Translations under genes and position numbers: made by a program | From: Candidatus Zixiibacteriota bacterium | GTDB taxonomy: Bacteria > Electryoneota > B3-LCP | NCBI GenBank assembly: GCA_003599535.1 | Contig: QZKQ01000087.1 | Location: 1 to 51,714 of the forward strand | Length of the DNA stretch: 51,714 nucleotides | Reading direction: 5' to 3' | Notes under the pieces: model-generated | What the model saw: the letters and a program-made list of their open reading frames with translations, nothing else | Databases searched by the model: none | What the model was told of the DNA's origin: nothing | Part shown: in pieces, positions 1 through 6,733 of the stretch | Position numbering within the stretch: the first letter of the stretch is position 1 | How the letters are laid out: the number at the start of each line of letters is the position of its first letter

Positions 1-56
1 TTTTGTGCCGATTGTGGGCACTTGAAGCCTGTCCGGATAACTCCCAAAGAGGGCGC

Positions 57-102
57 CGCTGCGGAGGGCCATCCGTCAGCCGACGGATGGCCCTCCGCAG
101 CG
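57..102. repeat. Perfect 21-bp palindromic hairpin
   Basis: Arms 57-77 and 82-102 are perfect reverse complements (21 bp) around a 4-nt loop (AGCC). No T-run follows on either strand, so this is not a standard intrinsic terminator. It is followed by GAGGCTA, vaguely like the GGGCTA that follows the palindrome at 51628-51649. The rest of 1-257 shows no gene. Likely an interspersed palindromic (REP-like) element; function unknown. Confidence 0.85.
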
Positions 103-257
103 AGGCTATCCCCAGCGTTTTCCGCGTAAATCAGACAGGCTCTTATTCAACGAGCCGGACCACCGGCAGGTTGCCTCCCGGCCGGGCCGGGCAGCGGCGG
201 GAATGTATCCGTAACATGGTTCCATTTCATGGATGGCTGAAAAAAGCCGATTTTTGC

Positions 258-286
258 TTGACTCCCCCCCCTTTTTTCCTTATCCT
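258..286 (+). promoter_or_regulatory. Sigma70-type promoter for the outer-membrane-like gene
   Basis: TTGACT (258-263), a 17-bp spacer rich in C and T, and TATCCT (281-286). The predicted transcription start is about 35 nt before the ATG at 328. Spacing and the -35 box match the other promoters seen in this window. Confidence 0.65.
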
Positions 287-327
287 ATTAGCAACTCAAG
301 AACCAAATCCGTGAAAGGGGGGACAGG

Positions 328-1479
328 ATGAGAACGCGTTCAAGGGCCTTTTACCTCGTCCTGATAGTGGTTGTCGCGGGGAGCCTGGGCGCGATGCCGG
401 CCTGGGGCACCCAGTTGGCGGGGGGCAAGGGGCTGACCACGGTGCAGCTCCCGACGGTCCTCGAGCCCGGATCCCTGAACATCACCCTGCACGCCCGGGC
501 ATTCGTCAAGTCCGTGCCCGAGCTGGACTATACCCTATCGAACGGGACCGGGGCGGTATCCTTCAACTTCGGCTTCACCAAGCACGTGGAGCTGGGCTTC
601 ACCCAGATCATGTACCAGGATCTGAACGTCTCGGCCGCCGCCAACGGCTTCCTGTCCATGGAGCAGATCCCGGACGACTCCTACCTGCGCCTGAAGGTGG
701 GTGGATACCCCCTGACCCTGGGCAACGCCTTCTTCAAGGTCGGCGTACTGAACCAGTTGCGCTACCGCACCGGCCTGGTCAACGGGGTCTACCTGGAACC
801 CTATTCGGGCGAAGGCATCGAGTGGGAAGTTGATTTCCTGGCGACCTACTATACCAACCCGCTGTACGAAGACAACGCTCCCGCCTTCCACCTGAACCTG
901 GGTTACCTGAACCATAACGACGCCGGCATGGGGCGCAGCGCCTTCAAAGCGACGCAGGAATTCGTCTACGGTCTGGGCGCCGTCTACCCCACCCGCCGCT
1001 TCGATTTCGCCCTGGAAACCTACGGCAACCTGTTCACCCGCTACCCCGACGAGCTGACGGTCTACAGCCGGGAAAACAGCGGCTGGGCGACCCCTTCGAT
1101 CCGCTACAAGATGTTCTACGGCATGTCCGCCAACCTGGGCGTGGATGTGCTCCTGTTCCAGCAGGATGACGGTACCGCCTATACCACCAAAACCGCCCTG
1201 CCGGAAGGCTACCCGGAAAATTATCCCCCGTGGCGCCTCGTCGGCAGCCTCTCCATCAGCCCTTCCACCGCGTTCTACCGCCAGCCGACCTTCTCCAAGG
1301 TGAGCGACCCGGTCAACGCCCGCAAGCTGCTGCGCGAGCGCAAAAGCCTGTTCGAGTGGGTGGTGGACGAGCAGGAAGGGGTGGAATACATAGACGTGGA
1401 GCTGGAAAAGATCAAGGCGGAACGCAAGAAGGCTGAACTGGAGTTGGAACAACTGAAGAAAGATCTGGGAAATCCTTAG
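328..1479 (+). CDS. Putative outer-membrane beta-barrel protein with C-terminal coiled coil
   Basis: 383 aa; I do not recognise a named family. Residues 1-27 form a signal peptide (basic MRTRSR, hydrophobic core LVLIVVVAG, likely cleavage after AWG). The mature part alternates short polar turns with amphipathic strands rich in Tyr, Phe and Gly (for example YLRLKVGGYPLTLGNAFFKV, RFDFALETYGNLF), the look of an outer-membrane barrel. The last ~40 residues (about 343-381) are a charged heptad-like segment rich in Glu, Lys and Leu that should form a coiled coil, possibly for oligomerisation or periplasmic contact. The ATG is preceded by a G-rich ribosome-binding stretch. It has its own promoter (258-286) and a bidirectional terminator (1555-1581), so it is probably monocistronic. 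Localisation is inference; porin or adhesin roles are both open. Confidence 0.7.
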   Translation: MRTRSRAFYLVLIVVVAGSLGAMPAWGTQLAGGKGLTTVQLPTVLEPGSLNITLHARAFVKSVPELDYTLSNGTGAVSFNFGFTKHVELGFTQIMYQDLNVSAAANGFLSMEQIPDDSYLRLKVGGYPLTLGNAFFKVGVLNQLRYRTGLVNGVYLEPYSGEGIEWEVDFLATYYTNPLYEDNAPAFHLNLGYLNHNDAGMGRSAFKATQEFVYGLGAVYPTRRFDFALETYGNLFTRYPDELTVYSRENSGWATPSIRYKMFYGMSANLGVDVLLFQQDDGTAYTTKTALPEGYPENYPPWRLVGSLSISPSTAFYRQPTFSKVSDPVNARKLLRERKSLFEWVVDEQEGVEYIDVELEKIKAERKKAELELEQLKKDLGNP

Positions 1480-1554
1480 GCGCAACCGGGAAAAATGGTA
1501 TACCCCGGATAACCGGGAAAAACCGGAAAATCAACGGCACAACCGGAAAGACCG

Positions 1555-1581
1555 AAAAGGCGGACGCCCTGTCCGCCTTTT
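1555..1581. terminator. Bidirectional intrinsic terminator
   Basis: 11-bp stem (1555-1565 with 1571-1581) and a GCCCT loop, with A4 on the left arm and T4 on the right. It lies between the convergent plus-strand barrel gene and minus-strand TrmB gene and can serve both. The 1485-1556 stretch before it carries several degenerate ACCGGGAAAA copies. Confidence 0.85.
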
Positions 1582-1612
1582 CCCATGATGGACCCTCCGG
1601 CTCCCCGGCGGC

Positions 1613-2458
1613 CTAATCCGGGCGGGGCGCAACCGGCTCTTCCGGCACGGCTCCGGCCGTCTCGAATTCCCGGGAGTGCTCCCAGAAGAAATCGAACAGG
1701 GTCTGGTAGGCGGCAGACACCGCCGCCTCGTCCAGCACCGCGGCGGCCAGGGAATCGTTGCTCTCGTCCTCGTGCTGTTGCAGGAAGACGATCCGCCGGT
1801 CGAACAGGATCATCTTCAGGGGGAGACTGGCGGCCAGGCGCAGCCGGACACCCATCTGCCGGAGCTGGGTGAAGACCTGGGTCAGCCAGGGCCGGGTCTC
1901 GGGGTCCAGTTCATAGACCCAGCGGGAGGTCCCGCCGCGGGCCAGGAACTGCTGCAGGGCGGCGGTCTGTTCCCGCACCCGCTCGGGGGTATCGCAGGCG
2001 TAAGGCGGCCGGCCGAAGCCCGTGATTTCGCTGCAGGCGGCGTTGGTCAGGGCACAGTAATGCTGGTGGATTTCCTCATTGCCGCGCAGGATGCGAATGC
2101 CGTCTAGGGCGGCCGGATCCGGGCCGCAGCCGGCGTGGATGGCGTGCAGCTCCCGGGACAGCCGCCGGCCTTCGCTGATGGCCCCCTTCAGGGCGCGGAT
2201 GGCCGGTTCCAGCGTCACCGCCGGCGGGACCACTTCGAAGGTGTGCCGCGATGCCGTCCGGCGTTCGCGGCAGTAGCCCAGGCTGGCCAGGCGGCGGATG
2301 ATCTCGTACACCTTGGTCTGCGGGATCCCCGATTCCTTCTGCAGATCGGTCGAGGTGGCGCTGCGCTTCTTCAGCAGGACCAGGTAGACCTTGGCTTCCC
2401 GTTCGCTGAATCCCAACCCGGTCAACCGTACCAGCAGGCGGCGATTTTCCGAAGTCAT
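1613..2458 (-). CDS. TrmB-type transcriptional regulator, copy B
   Basis: 281 aa. The N-terminal ~75 residues are a TrmB-family winged helix (GLGFSEREAKVYLVLL, then SGIPQTKVYEIIRRLASLGY, the recognition helix and wing). The rest resembles the C-terminal effector domain of TrmB-like proteins, with the shared segment EIHQHYC...GFGRPPYACDTPE. TrmB-family proteins commonly bind sugars or other small ligands; the ligand here is unknown. The start is set at MTSENRRLL, 40 codons inside the longest frame, because it aligns with the start of the neighbouring paralogue. The gene lies 49 bp downstream of copy A and is probably cotranscribed with it. The N-terminal domain is largely identical to copy A while the effector domain has diverged, so the two may bind the same DNA but sense different ligands. 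Confidence 0.85.
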   Translation of the reverse strand: MTSENRRLLVRLTGLGFSEREAKVYLVLLKKRSATSTDLQKESGIPQTKVYEIIRRLASLGYCRERRTASRHTFEVVPPAVTLEPAIRALKGAISEGRRLSRELHAIHAGCGPDPAALDGIRILRGNEEIHQHYCALTNAACSEITGFGRPPYACDTPERVREQTAALQQFLARGGTSRWVYELDPETRPWLTQVFTQLRQMGVRLRLAASLPLKMILFDRRIVFLQQHEDESNDSLAAAVLDEAAVSAAYQTLFDFFWEHSREFETAGAVPEEPVAPRPD

Positions 2459-2507
2459 GGAATTCCCATCGCGTAAAGATTGGTATCCCTTGGAGTTCCG
2501 CCCTCCT

Positions 2508-3344
2508 TCAGGGCACGACAAGGTTCCGGCGCCGCTTCCAGCTCTCGTACTCTTCGGCCTGGTTCCAGAAGAATTCAAACAGGGCCCGGTAGGCGTTGGC
2601 GACGGTGTTCTGCTTGATGATGGACATGGTCAACTCGCCGGTCAGGGCGTAGGGGTCCTGCTGGGTCACCAGCACTTCCCGGCCATCGAATACCATCATC
2701 TTCAGGGGCAGGCGTTGCGCCACGCGGATCCGTTCCCCCCGGCGGTGAAAGAATTCCGCCAGGGACAGGTGAGAGGCGTCCGCCTGATCGTCCAGCTCGT
2801 AGACCCACAGGGAGAGGCCGCCGCGCGCCACCAGGGCCTCGTTTTCCCGCGCCTGCTCCTCTTCCTTTTCCGTCGTGTCGCAGGTGTACGGCGGCCGGGC
2901 GAACCCCATGATTTCCCGCTTGGCGTTGCGCAGCAGCTGGCAGTAGTGGTGGTGGATGCTCTCCTTGCCGTGAAGAATTTCGATGTATTCCAGCGGTTCC
3001 ATGACCTCGCCCCCGGCGTTGAAGATCTCGGTCAGTTCCCGCTTCAGGCTGCTGGCGTCTTCCAGCCGGACCTCGAGCTTCTGCACGTGGAAATTCAGGG
3101 CGGTCTGCGGATCAATGGCTTCAAAGGAGCGCTTGTGCCCCACCCGCCGTTCCCGGCAGTACCCCTGGCGCACCAGCCGCCGGATGATTTCGTACACCTT
3201 GGTCTGAGGAATGCCGGAGGACTTCTGGAGGTCCGCCGAGCAGGCGCTGCGCTTGCTCAGCAACGCCAGGTACACTTTTGCTTCCCGCTCGCTTAGTCCC
3301 AAATCCACCAGTCGCTCGAGTAACCGGTTGTTATCCACGGCCAT
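2508..3344 (-). CDS. TrmB-type transcriptional regulator, copy A
   Basis: 278 aa, starting MAVDNNRLLERLVDLG. It has a TrmB-type winged-helix domain at residues ~5-80 (GLSEREAKVYLALL, SGIPQTKVYEIIRRLVRQGY) followed by a short coiled linker (about 85-110) and the effector-like domain with HHHYCQLL, GFARPPYTCDTTE and LSLWVYELDD. First gene of a two-gene minus-strand unit with copy B. Its promoter (3408-3436) has two overlapping inverted repeats just at and after the start of transcription (3376-3402), which fits autoregulation or a leader structure. No sugar or ABC-transporter genes adjoin, so the regulon cannot be read from context. Family assignment is firm; function beyond DNA binding is inferred. 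Confidence 0.87.
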   Translation of the reverse strand: MAVDNNRLLERLVDLGLSEREAKVYLALLSKRSACSADLQKSSGIPQTKVYEIIRRLVRQGYCRERRVGHKRSFEAIDPQTALNFHVQKLEVRLEDASSLKRELTEIFNAGGEVMEPLEYIEILHGKESIHHHYCQLLRNAKREIMGFARPPYTCDTTEKEEEQARENEALVARGGLSLWVYELDDQADASHLSLAEFFHRRGERIRVAQRLPLKMMVFDGREVLVTQQDPYALTGELTMSIIKQNTVANAYRALFEFFWNQAEEYESWKRRRNLVVP

Positions 3345-3375
3345 GGATGATCCTTTACCTATGGTGAAACAGCTT

Positions 3376-3402
3376 TACCCCTTGCGGGGTAATAAACCCC
3401 GC
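3376..3402 (-). promoter_or_regulatory. Overlapping inverted repeats in the TrmB leader
   Basis: On the plus strand TACCCC (3376-3381) pairs with GGGGTA (3386-3391), while GCGGGGT (3384-3390) pairs with ACCCCGC (3396-3402). The middle arm is shared, so only one hairpin can form at a time. The region lies just after the -10 box of the TrmB promoter. It could be an operator (two half-site pairs) or a switching leader. Confidence 0.55.
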
Positions 3403-3407
3403 GGTAT

Positions 3408-3436
3408 AATATAACTCGCTTTATTTAAATAGTCAA
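3408..3436 (-). promoter_or_regulatory. Promoter of the TrmB pair
   Basis: Read on the minus strand: TTGACT (3436-3431), 17-bp AT-rich spacer, TATATT (3413-3408). Near-consensus. Confidence 0.8.
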
Positions 3437-3560
3437 GCACTTTTTCGGCGGAAATCTATTTTTTTCTATAACATGGACGGCGCGCCGGAGAACCGGGGCA
3501 CCGGAACTTTTGCCTCGCCGCGAGGTATAAAGGGGCGATGAAAATTATTCCGGGAAACCC

Positions 3561-3589
3561 TTGCTTCAGCCTTCCCGGATGTGTATATT
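3561..3589 (+). promoter_or_regulatory. Promoter of tRNA-Arg
   Basis: TTGCTT (3561-3566), 17-bp spacer, TATATT (3584-3589). Transcription would start only a few bases before the tRNA 5' end at 3602. Confidence 0.8.
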
Positions 3590-3601
3590 AGAAATCTTCG
3601 T

Positions 3602-3678
3602 GCGCCCGTAGCTCAACTGGACAGAGCGTCTGGCTACGGACCAGAAGGTTAGGGGTTCGACTCCCTTCGGGCGTACCA
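3602..3678 (+). tRNA. tRNA-Arg (anticodon ACG), CCA encoded
   Basis: Full cloverleaf of 77 nt. The acceptor arm is GCGCCCG with CGGGCGT (one G-U pair), D arm GCTC...GAGC, anticodon stem TCTGG/CCAGA with loop CTACGGA giving anticodon ACG, and T arm AGGGG-TTCGACT-CCCT. Discriminator A and the terminal CCA are encoded. ACG anticodons are read as inosine after TadA editing and decode CGU, CGC and CGA. A promoter sits directly upstream and a strong intrinsic terminator directly downstream, so it is a single-gene unit. Confidence 0.97.
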
Positions 3679-3679
3679 C

Positions 3680-3717
3680 AAAGCCGCAAGCAGTCATGCT
3701 TGCGGCTTTTGTTTTTT
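3680..3717 (+). terminator. Intrinsic terminator of tRNA-Arg
   Basis: Perfect 13-bp stem (3680-3692 with 3697-3709), loop GTCA, followed by TGTTTTTT. It starts two bases after the tRNA CCA end. Confidence 0.92.
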
Positions 3718-3737
3718 GGGGGGTCCTTGAGGCCAGT

Positions 3738-3755
3738 AGCGCCGGCGTCCCTGCC
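3738..3755. repeat. Interspersed 18-bp repeat, copy 1
   Basis: AGCGCCGGCGTCCCTGCC, identical to 25323-25340. Both copies are intergenic and follow a CCAG. Part of the GC-rich intergenic repeat background of this genome. Confidence 0.6.
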
Positions 3756-3786
3756 GGTGAAGGAATGGCAAGCTGGGAGACTGGCC

Positions 3787-5691
3787 CTACTTCGAGGGAG
3801 GCGGTTTGACCGAGGGGAACAGCGCCGCCTCCGTGTGGGGCAGGAACAGCGCGGCCATGAATTCGTCCATGTACCCCGGCCAGGCGGAAAGTTCGAAATA
3901 GGTGACGCGGCGGGCGACCTCCTCCAGTTCGTCGCGCAGGCGTTGCGACAGCAGGGCCAAGCCGGCGCCGCGCAGGGATCCGTTGCCCAGGTAGGAGAAG
4001 TGTTCCCGGGGCAGGTCCGGGAGCATGCCGATTTGCACCGCCCGTTCGACGTCCAGGTAGCGCCCAAAGCCTCCGGCGATGATGACCCGGTCAATGGCTC
4101 CCGGTTCCAGGCCCACTCCCTTCAGCAGGGTCATGATCCCGGCGAAGATGGCGCCCTTGGTGCGCACCAGGTTGTCCAGGTCCACTTCGCTGATGGCCAG
4201 GTCGCCGGCGCCGCCCGTGTCGGCCTCGGAGGCCAGCACCAGTTCGGTGTGGCGGCCGTGGCGGCGCAGACGCTCGGGGTCGGCTTCGGGGCGGAACTTG
4301 CCCCGGGCGTCCAGACGGCCGGTGGCGCGCAGTTCGGCCAGCAGGTCAATCAGCCCTGACCCGCAGATGCCACGGGGGCTGCCACCGCCGATGACCCGGA
4401 AGGTCAACCGGCCGCGGCCGTCGGATCGCACCTGGTCCACGGCCCCGGGCAGGGCGCGCATGCCGCAGCGCACCCCGCTGCCTTCGAAGGCGGGCCCGGC
4501 GGAGCAGGCGCAGGCGGTCAGCCATTCGCGGTTGCCCAGTGCCACCTCGCCGTTGGTGCCCAGGTCCACGTACAGGCACAGCTCTTCGGCGCGGTGCACG
4601 CCCGCCGCCACCAGCCCGGCGGTGATGTCCCCGCCCACGTAGCTGGCCACGGAGGGGCTGAACAGCACCGGGGCCCGCGGGTGCAGACCCAACCCGGCGT
4701 CTCGGGCGCTCAGCAGGGGGAAGTGCGTCACGGTGGGAACGTAGGGTTCTTCGCGGATGGTGCGGGGGTCCAGGCCCAGGAACAGGTGCTGCATGGTGGC
4801 ATTTCCCGCCACCACGGCTGCCACTACGCGGTGGGGATGCCCCCCAACCTCCTTGACCATGCGCCGCAGCAGGGCCTCGGTGGCTTCCAGGATCAGCTTG
4901 CGCAGCTCGTCCAGGCCCCCGGGACGCCCGGCGTAGACGATGCGGTGAATGATGTCGGCCCCGCAGGGAATCTGGGCGTTGAAGTCGCTGGCTTCCGCTG
5001 CCACCTCCCCGGTGGCCAGGTCAATCAAGCGGGCGAACAGGGTGGTGGTGCCCACATCCAGGGCCAGGCCGTAGACCGGCTGGGGCTCGTCGGCGTCGAG
5101 GTCCAGGATCAGGGTGGCAGCCGCGCCGCGGTGCAGCAGCACATGGATCTCGCCGTCGTGGGCGCGCAGGGTTCGGGCCAGGCGGCGCAGCGCCTCGGGC
5201 CCGGCCTGGAAGGGCGCCGGCAACCCCCGGCGGGTCAGGGCGCGGCAGAGACGGTCGAAGTCGGAGGAGTTATCCTGCAGGGTGGGAGGGGGGACTTTCA
5301 GGCGCAGGCGTTCGGCCAGCGGCTCCAGGGGCAGGCCCAGGGCTTTGAGTTCCCGGCCGGGATGCTCGCCGGGGGACCATTCGGCGGGCAGGGCTTCGCG
5401 GGAAAAGGTGAACTGCGACCCGGGGGGGATCTGGACTTCCACGTCGCCAGTGACGCGCGATACGCAGGCCAGCGCGAATCCCTGCTCCTGCTCCCGGGCG
5501 GAGAGATTGGGCCGCCCGGCGGTGAACACCTCCCCGGAGAGCAGGCGCACCTTGCAGCGCCGGCAGGTGCCCAGGCCGCCGCATTCGGTGCGCAGCATGT
5601 ACCCGGCGCGGCGGGCGGTTTCCAGCAGGGAGGCGCCGTCTTCGGCGCTCACGACCACGTCTCCCGGCAGAAAGCGGACGCGGTGGCTCAT
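3787..5691 (-). CDS. RACo-type corrinoid activation protein (2Fe-2S ferredoxin + ASKHA ATPase, DUF4445)
   Basis: 634 aa from MSHRVRFLPG. Residues 1-85 are a plant-type 2Fe-2S ferredoxin domain with ligands C37, C43, C46 and C76 (TECGGLGTCRRCKVRL...LACVS). After a linker, an ASKHA-type ATPase fold begins near residue 207 with the phosphate-1 motif DVGTTT (212-217), later GTNGEVALG and AGGFGRYLD. Members of this family (RACo, RamA-like) use ATP to drive reduction of Co(II) corrinoid back to active Co(I) in methyltransferase systems. No methyltransferase or corrinoid protein is in the window, so the client is unknown. It starts 13 bp after the nitrilase gene and is expected to be cotranscribed from the promoter at 6671-6699. 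The start was moved in from a longer frame because the ferredoxin fold begins right at this ATG. Confidence 0.88.
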   Translation of the reverse strand: MSHRVRFLPGDVVVSAEDGASLLETARRAGYMLRTECGGLGTCRRCKVRLLSGEVFTAGRPNLSAREQEQGFALACVSRVTGDVEVQIPPGSQFTFSREALPAEWSPGEHPGRELKALGLPLEPLAERLRLKVPPPTLQDNSSDFDRLCRALTRRGLPAPFQAGPEALRRLARTLRAHDGEIHVLLHRGAAATLILDLDADEPQPVYGLALDVGTTTLFARLIDLATGEVAAEASDFNAQIPCGADIIHRIVYAGRPGGLDELRKLILEATEALLRRMVKEVGGHPHRVVAAVVAGNATMQHLFLGLDPRTIREEPYVPTVTHFPLLSARDAGLGLHPRAPVLFSPSVASYVGGDITAGLVAAGVHRAEELCLYVDLGTNGEVALGNREWLTACACSAGPAFEGSGVRCGMRALPGAVDQVRSDGRGRLTFRVIGGGSPRGICGSGLIDLLAELRATGRLDARGKFRPEADPERLRRHGRHTELVLASEADTGGAGDLAISEVDLDNLVRTKGAIFAGIMTLLKGVGLEPGAIDRVIIAGGFGRYLDVERAVQIGMLPDLPREHFSYLGNGSLRGAGLALLSQRLRDELEEVARRVTYFELSAWPGYMDEFMAALFLPHTEAALFPSVKPPPSK

Positions 5692-5704
5692 GCGCGTGCC
5701 ACCA

Positions 5705-6556
5705 TCACTGGTACTTCTCCCGCACGATGCGCTCCAGCTCATGCCACGTGAGCAGCAGGCGCTCGTCACGGCGCAGCGGGGAATAGATTCTTTCCCGGCG
5801 CAGCATCTCCGTGTCCAGCGTGGCTGCCACCACCCCGGCGTCATGCAGCCCGGCCTGCGCCAGAATGCGCCCGTGGGGGCCGTAGACGCGGCTGCCGCCC
5901 CAGAAGTTGACCCCGTCCTGGTAGCCGCAGAGGTTGGCGTAGGCCACGAAACTGGAGGAGGTCTTGGCCGTATGCGCCAGCAGCAGGTCCCAGATGCGGG
6001 TGTTGTCGCTGACCTCCTCTTCGGACACGCCCCGGGTGGGGCTGGCCGATACCACCAGGATCAGGTCGGCGCCGTCCATGGCCAGGAGGTAGGGGGCGGA
6101 AGGGTGCCACAGGTCGTTGCAGACCAGCAGCCCGGTCCGGCCGAAGCGGCTGTCGAAGGCCTGGATCCGCTCCCCCTCGGCGAAGAAGCGCTTCTCCTCG
6201 AACAGGCCGTAGGTGGGCAGGTAGACCTTGCGGTGCCGGTGCACCACCCGGCCGCCTTCCAGGTAGGCGGCGGCATTGAAGTAGCGCTGATCCGCGGACT
6301 TTTCCACGAACCCGAAGACCAGGGATAGATCGGTGGACAGCTCGAGCAGCGGGTCAAGGAAGGGATCATCCAGCGCCAGGCCGCTGGAGAACACCTGGTC
6401 GCGCAGCAGGTAGCCCGACAGGCACAGTTCCGGCAGGATCAGCAGGTCCGCGCCCAGGTCGCGCGCCTGCCGGCCCAATTGCAGCATGGTACCGCGGTTA
6501 TGTTCCAGGTCGCCGATCCGGGGGCGAAACTGGCCCACCGCCAAAGTAAATATCAC
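5705..6556 (-). CDS. Carbon-nitrogen hydrolase (nitrilase superfamily)
   Basis: 283 aa from a GTG start with an ideal AAGGAG six bases upstream; a longer frame starts at a TTG (6571) that overlaps that ribosome-binding site. The nitrilase catalytic triad is visible: E43 (LILPELCLSGY), K110 (HRHRKVYLPTYG) and C146 (LLVCNDLWHPS). These enzymes hydrolyse amides or nitriles via a thioester on the Cys. The sequence looks like the amidase domain of NAD synthetases and related amidases more than true nitrilases, but the substrate cannot be named. First gene of an operon with the RACo-like protein, an unusual partner. Its leader (6557-6664) includes a 9-bp hairpin at 6621-6647. Family assignment firm, substrate unknown. 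Confidence 0.88.
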   Translation of the reverse strand: MIFTLAVGQFRPRIGDLEHNRGTMLQLGRQARDLGADLLILPELCLSGYLLRDQVFSSGLALDDPFLDPLLELSTDLSLVFGFVEKSADQRYFNAAAYLEGGRVVHRHRKVYLPTYGLFEEKRFFAEGERIQAFDSRFGRTGLLVCNDLWHPSAPYLLAMDGADLILVVSASPTRGVSEEEVSDNTRIWDLLLAHTAKTSSSFVAYANLCGYQDGVNFWGGSRVYGPHGRILAQAGLHDAGVVAATLDTEMLRRERIYSPLRRDERLLLTWHELERIVREKYQ

Positions 6557-6670
6557 CCGAATCTCCTTCAACAGGGAAATCTCCCGCCGCCGGATTCCGG
6601 CCGGGGGAGAAAGACCGGGAGTTGCCGGGTGCGATTACCGGCAACTCCTATAATTTCTATACTTAGGGAT

Positions 6671-6699
6671 AATATAGGCAGGAACGGGGCCCAAAGCAA
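6671..6699 (-). promoter_or_regulatory. Promoter of the nitrilase-RACo operon
   Basis: Minus strand: TTGCTT (6699-6694), 17-bp spacer, TATATT (6676-6671). It separates this operon from the kinase gene ending at 6734. Confidence 0.75.
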
Positions 6700-6733
6700 G
6701 CAGAAAAGCAGGTATCCGCGGACGGGGTGGCGC

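Noticed and set aside
3588..4094. Minus-strand open frame ending across the tRNA
   Set aside because: It overlaps tRNA-Arg and its terminator and is out of frame with the RACo-like gene.
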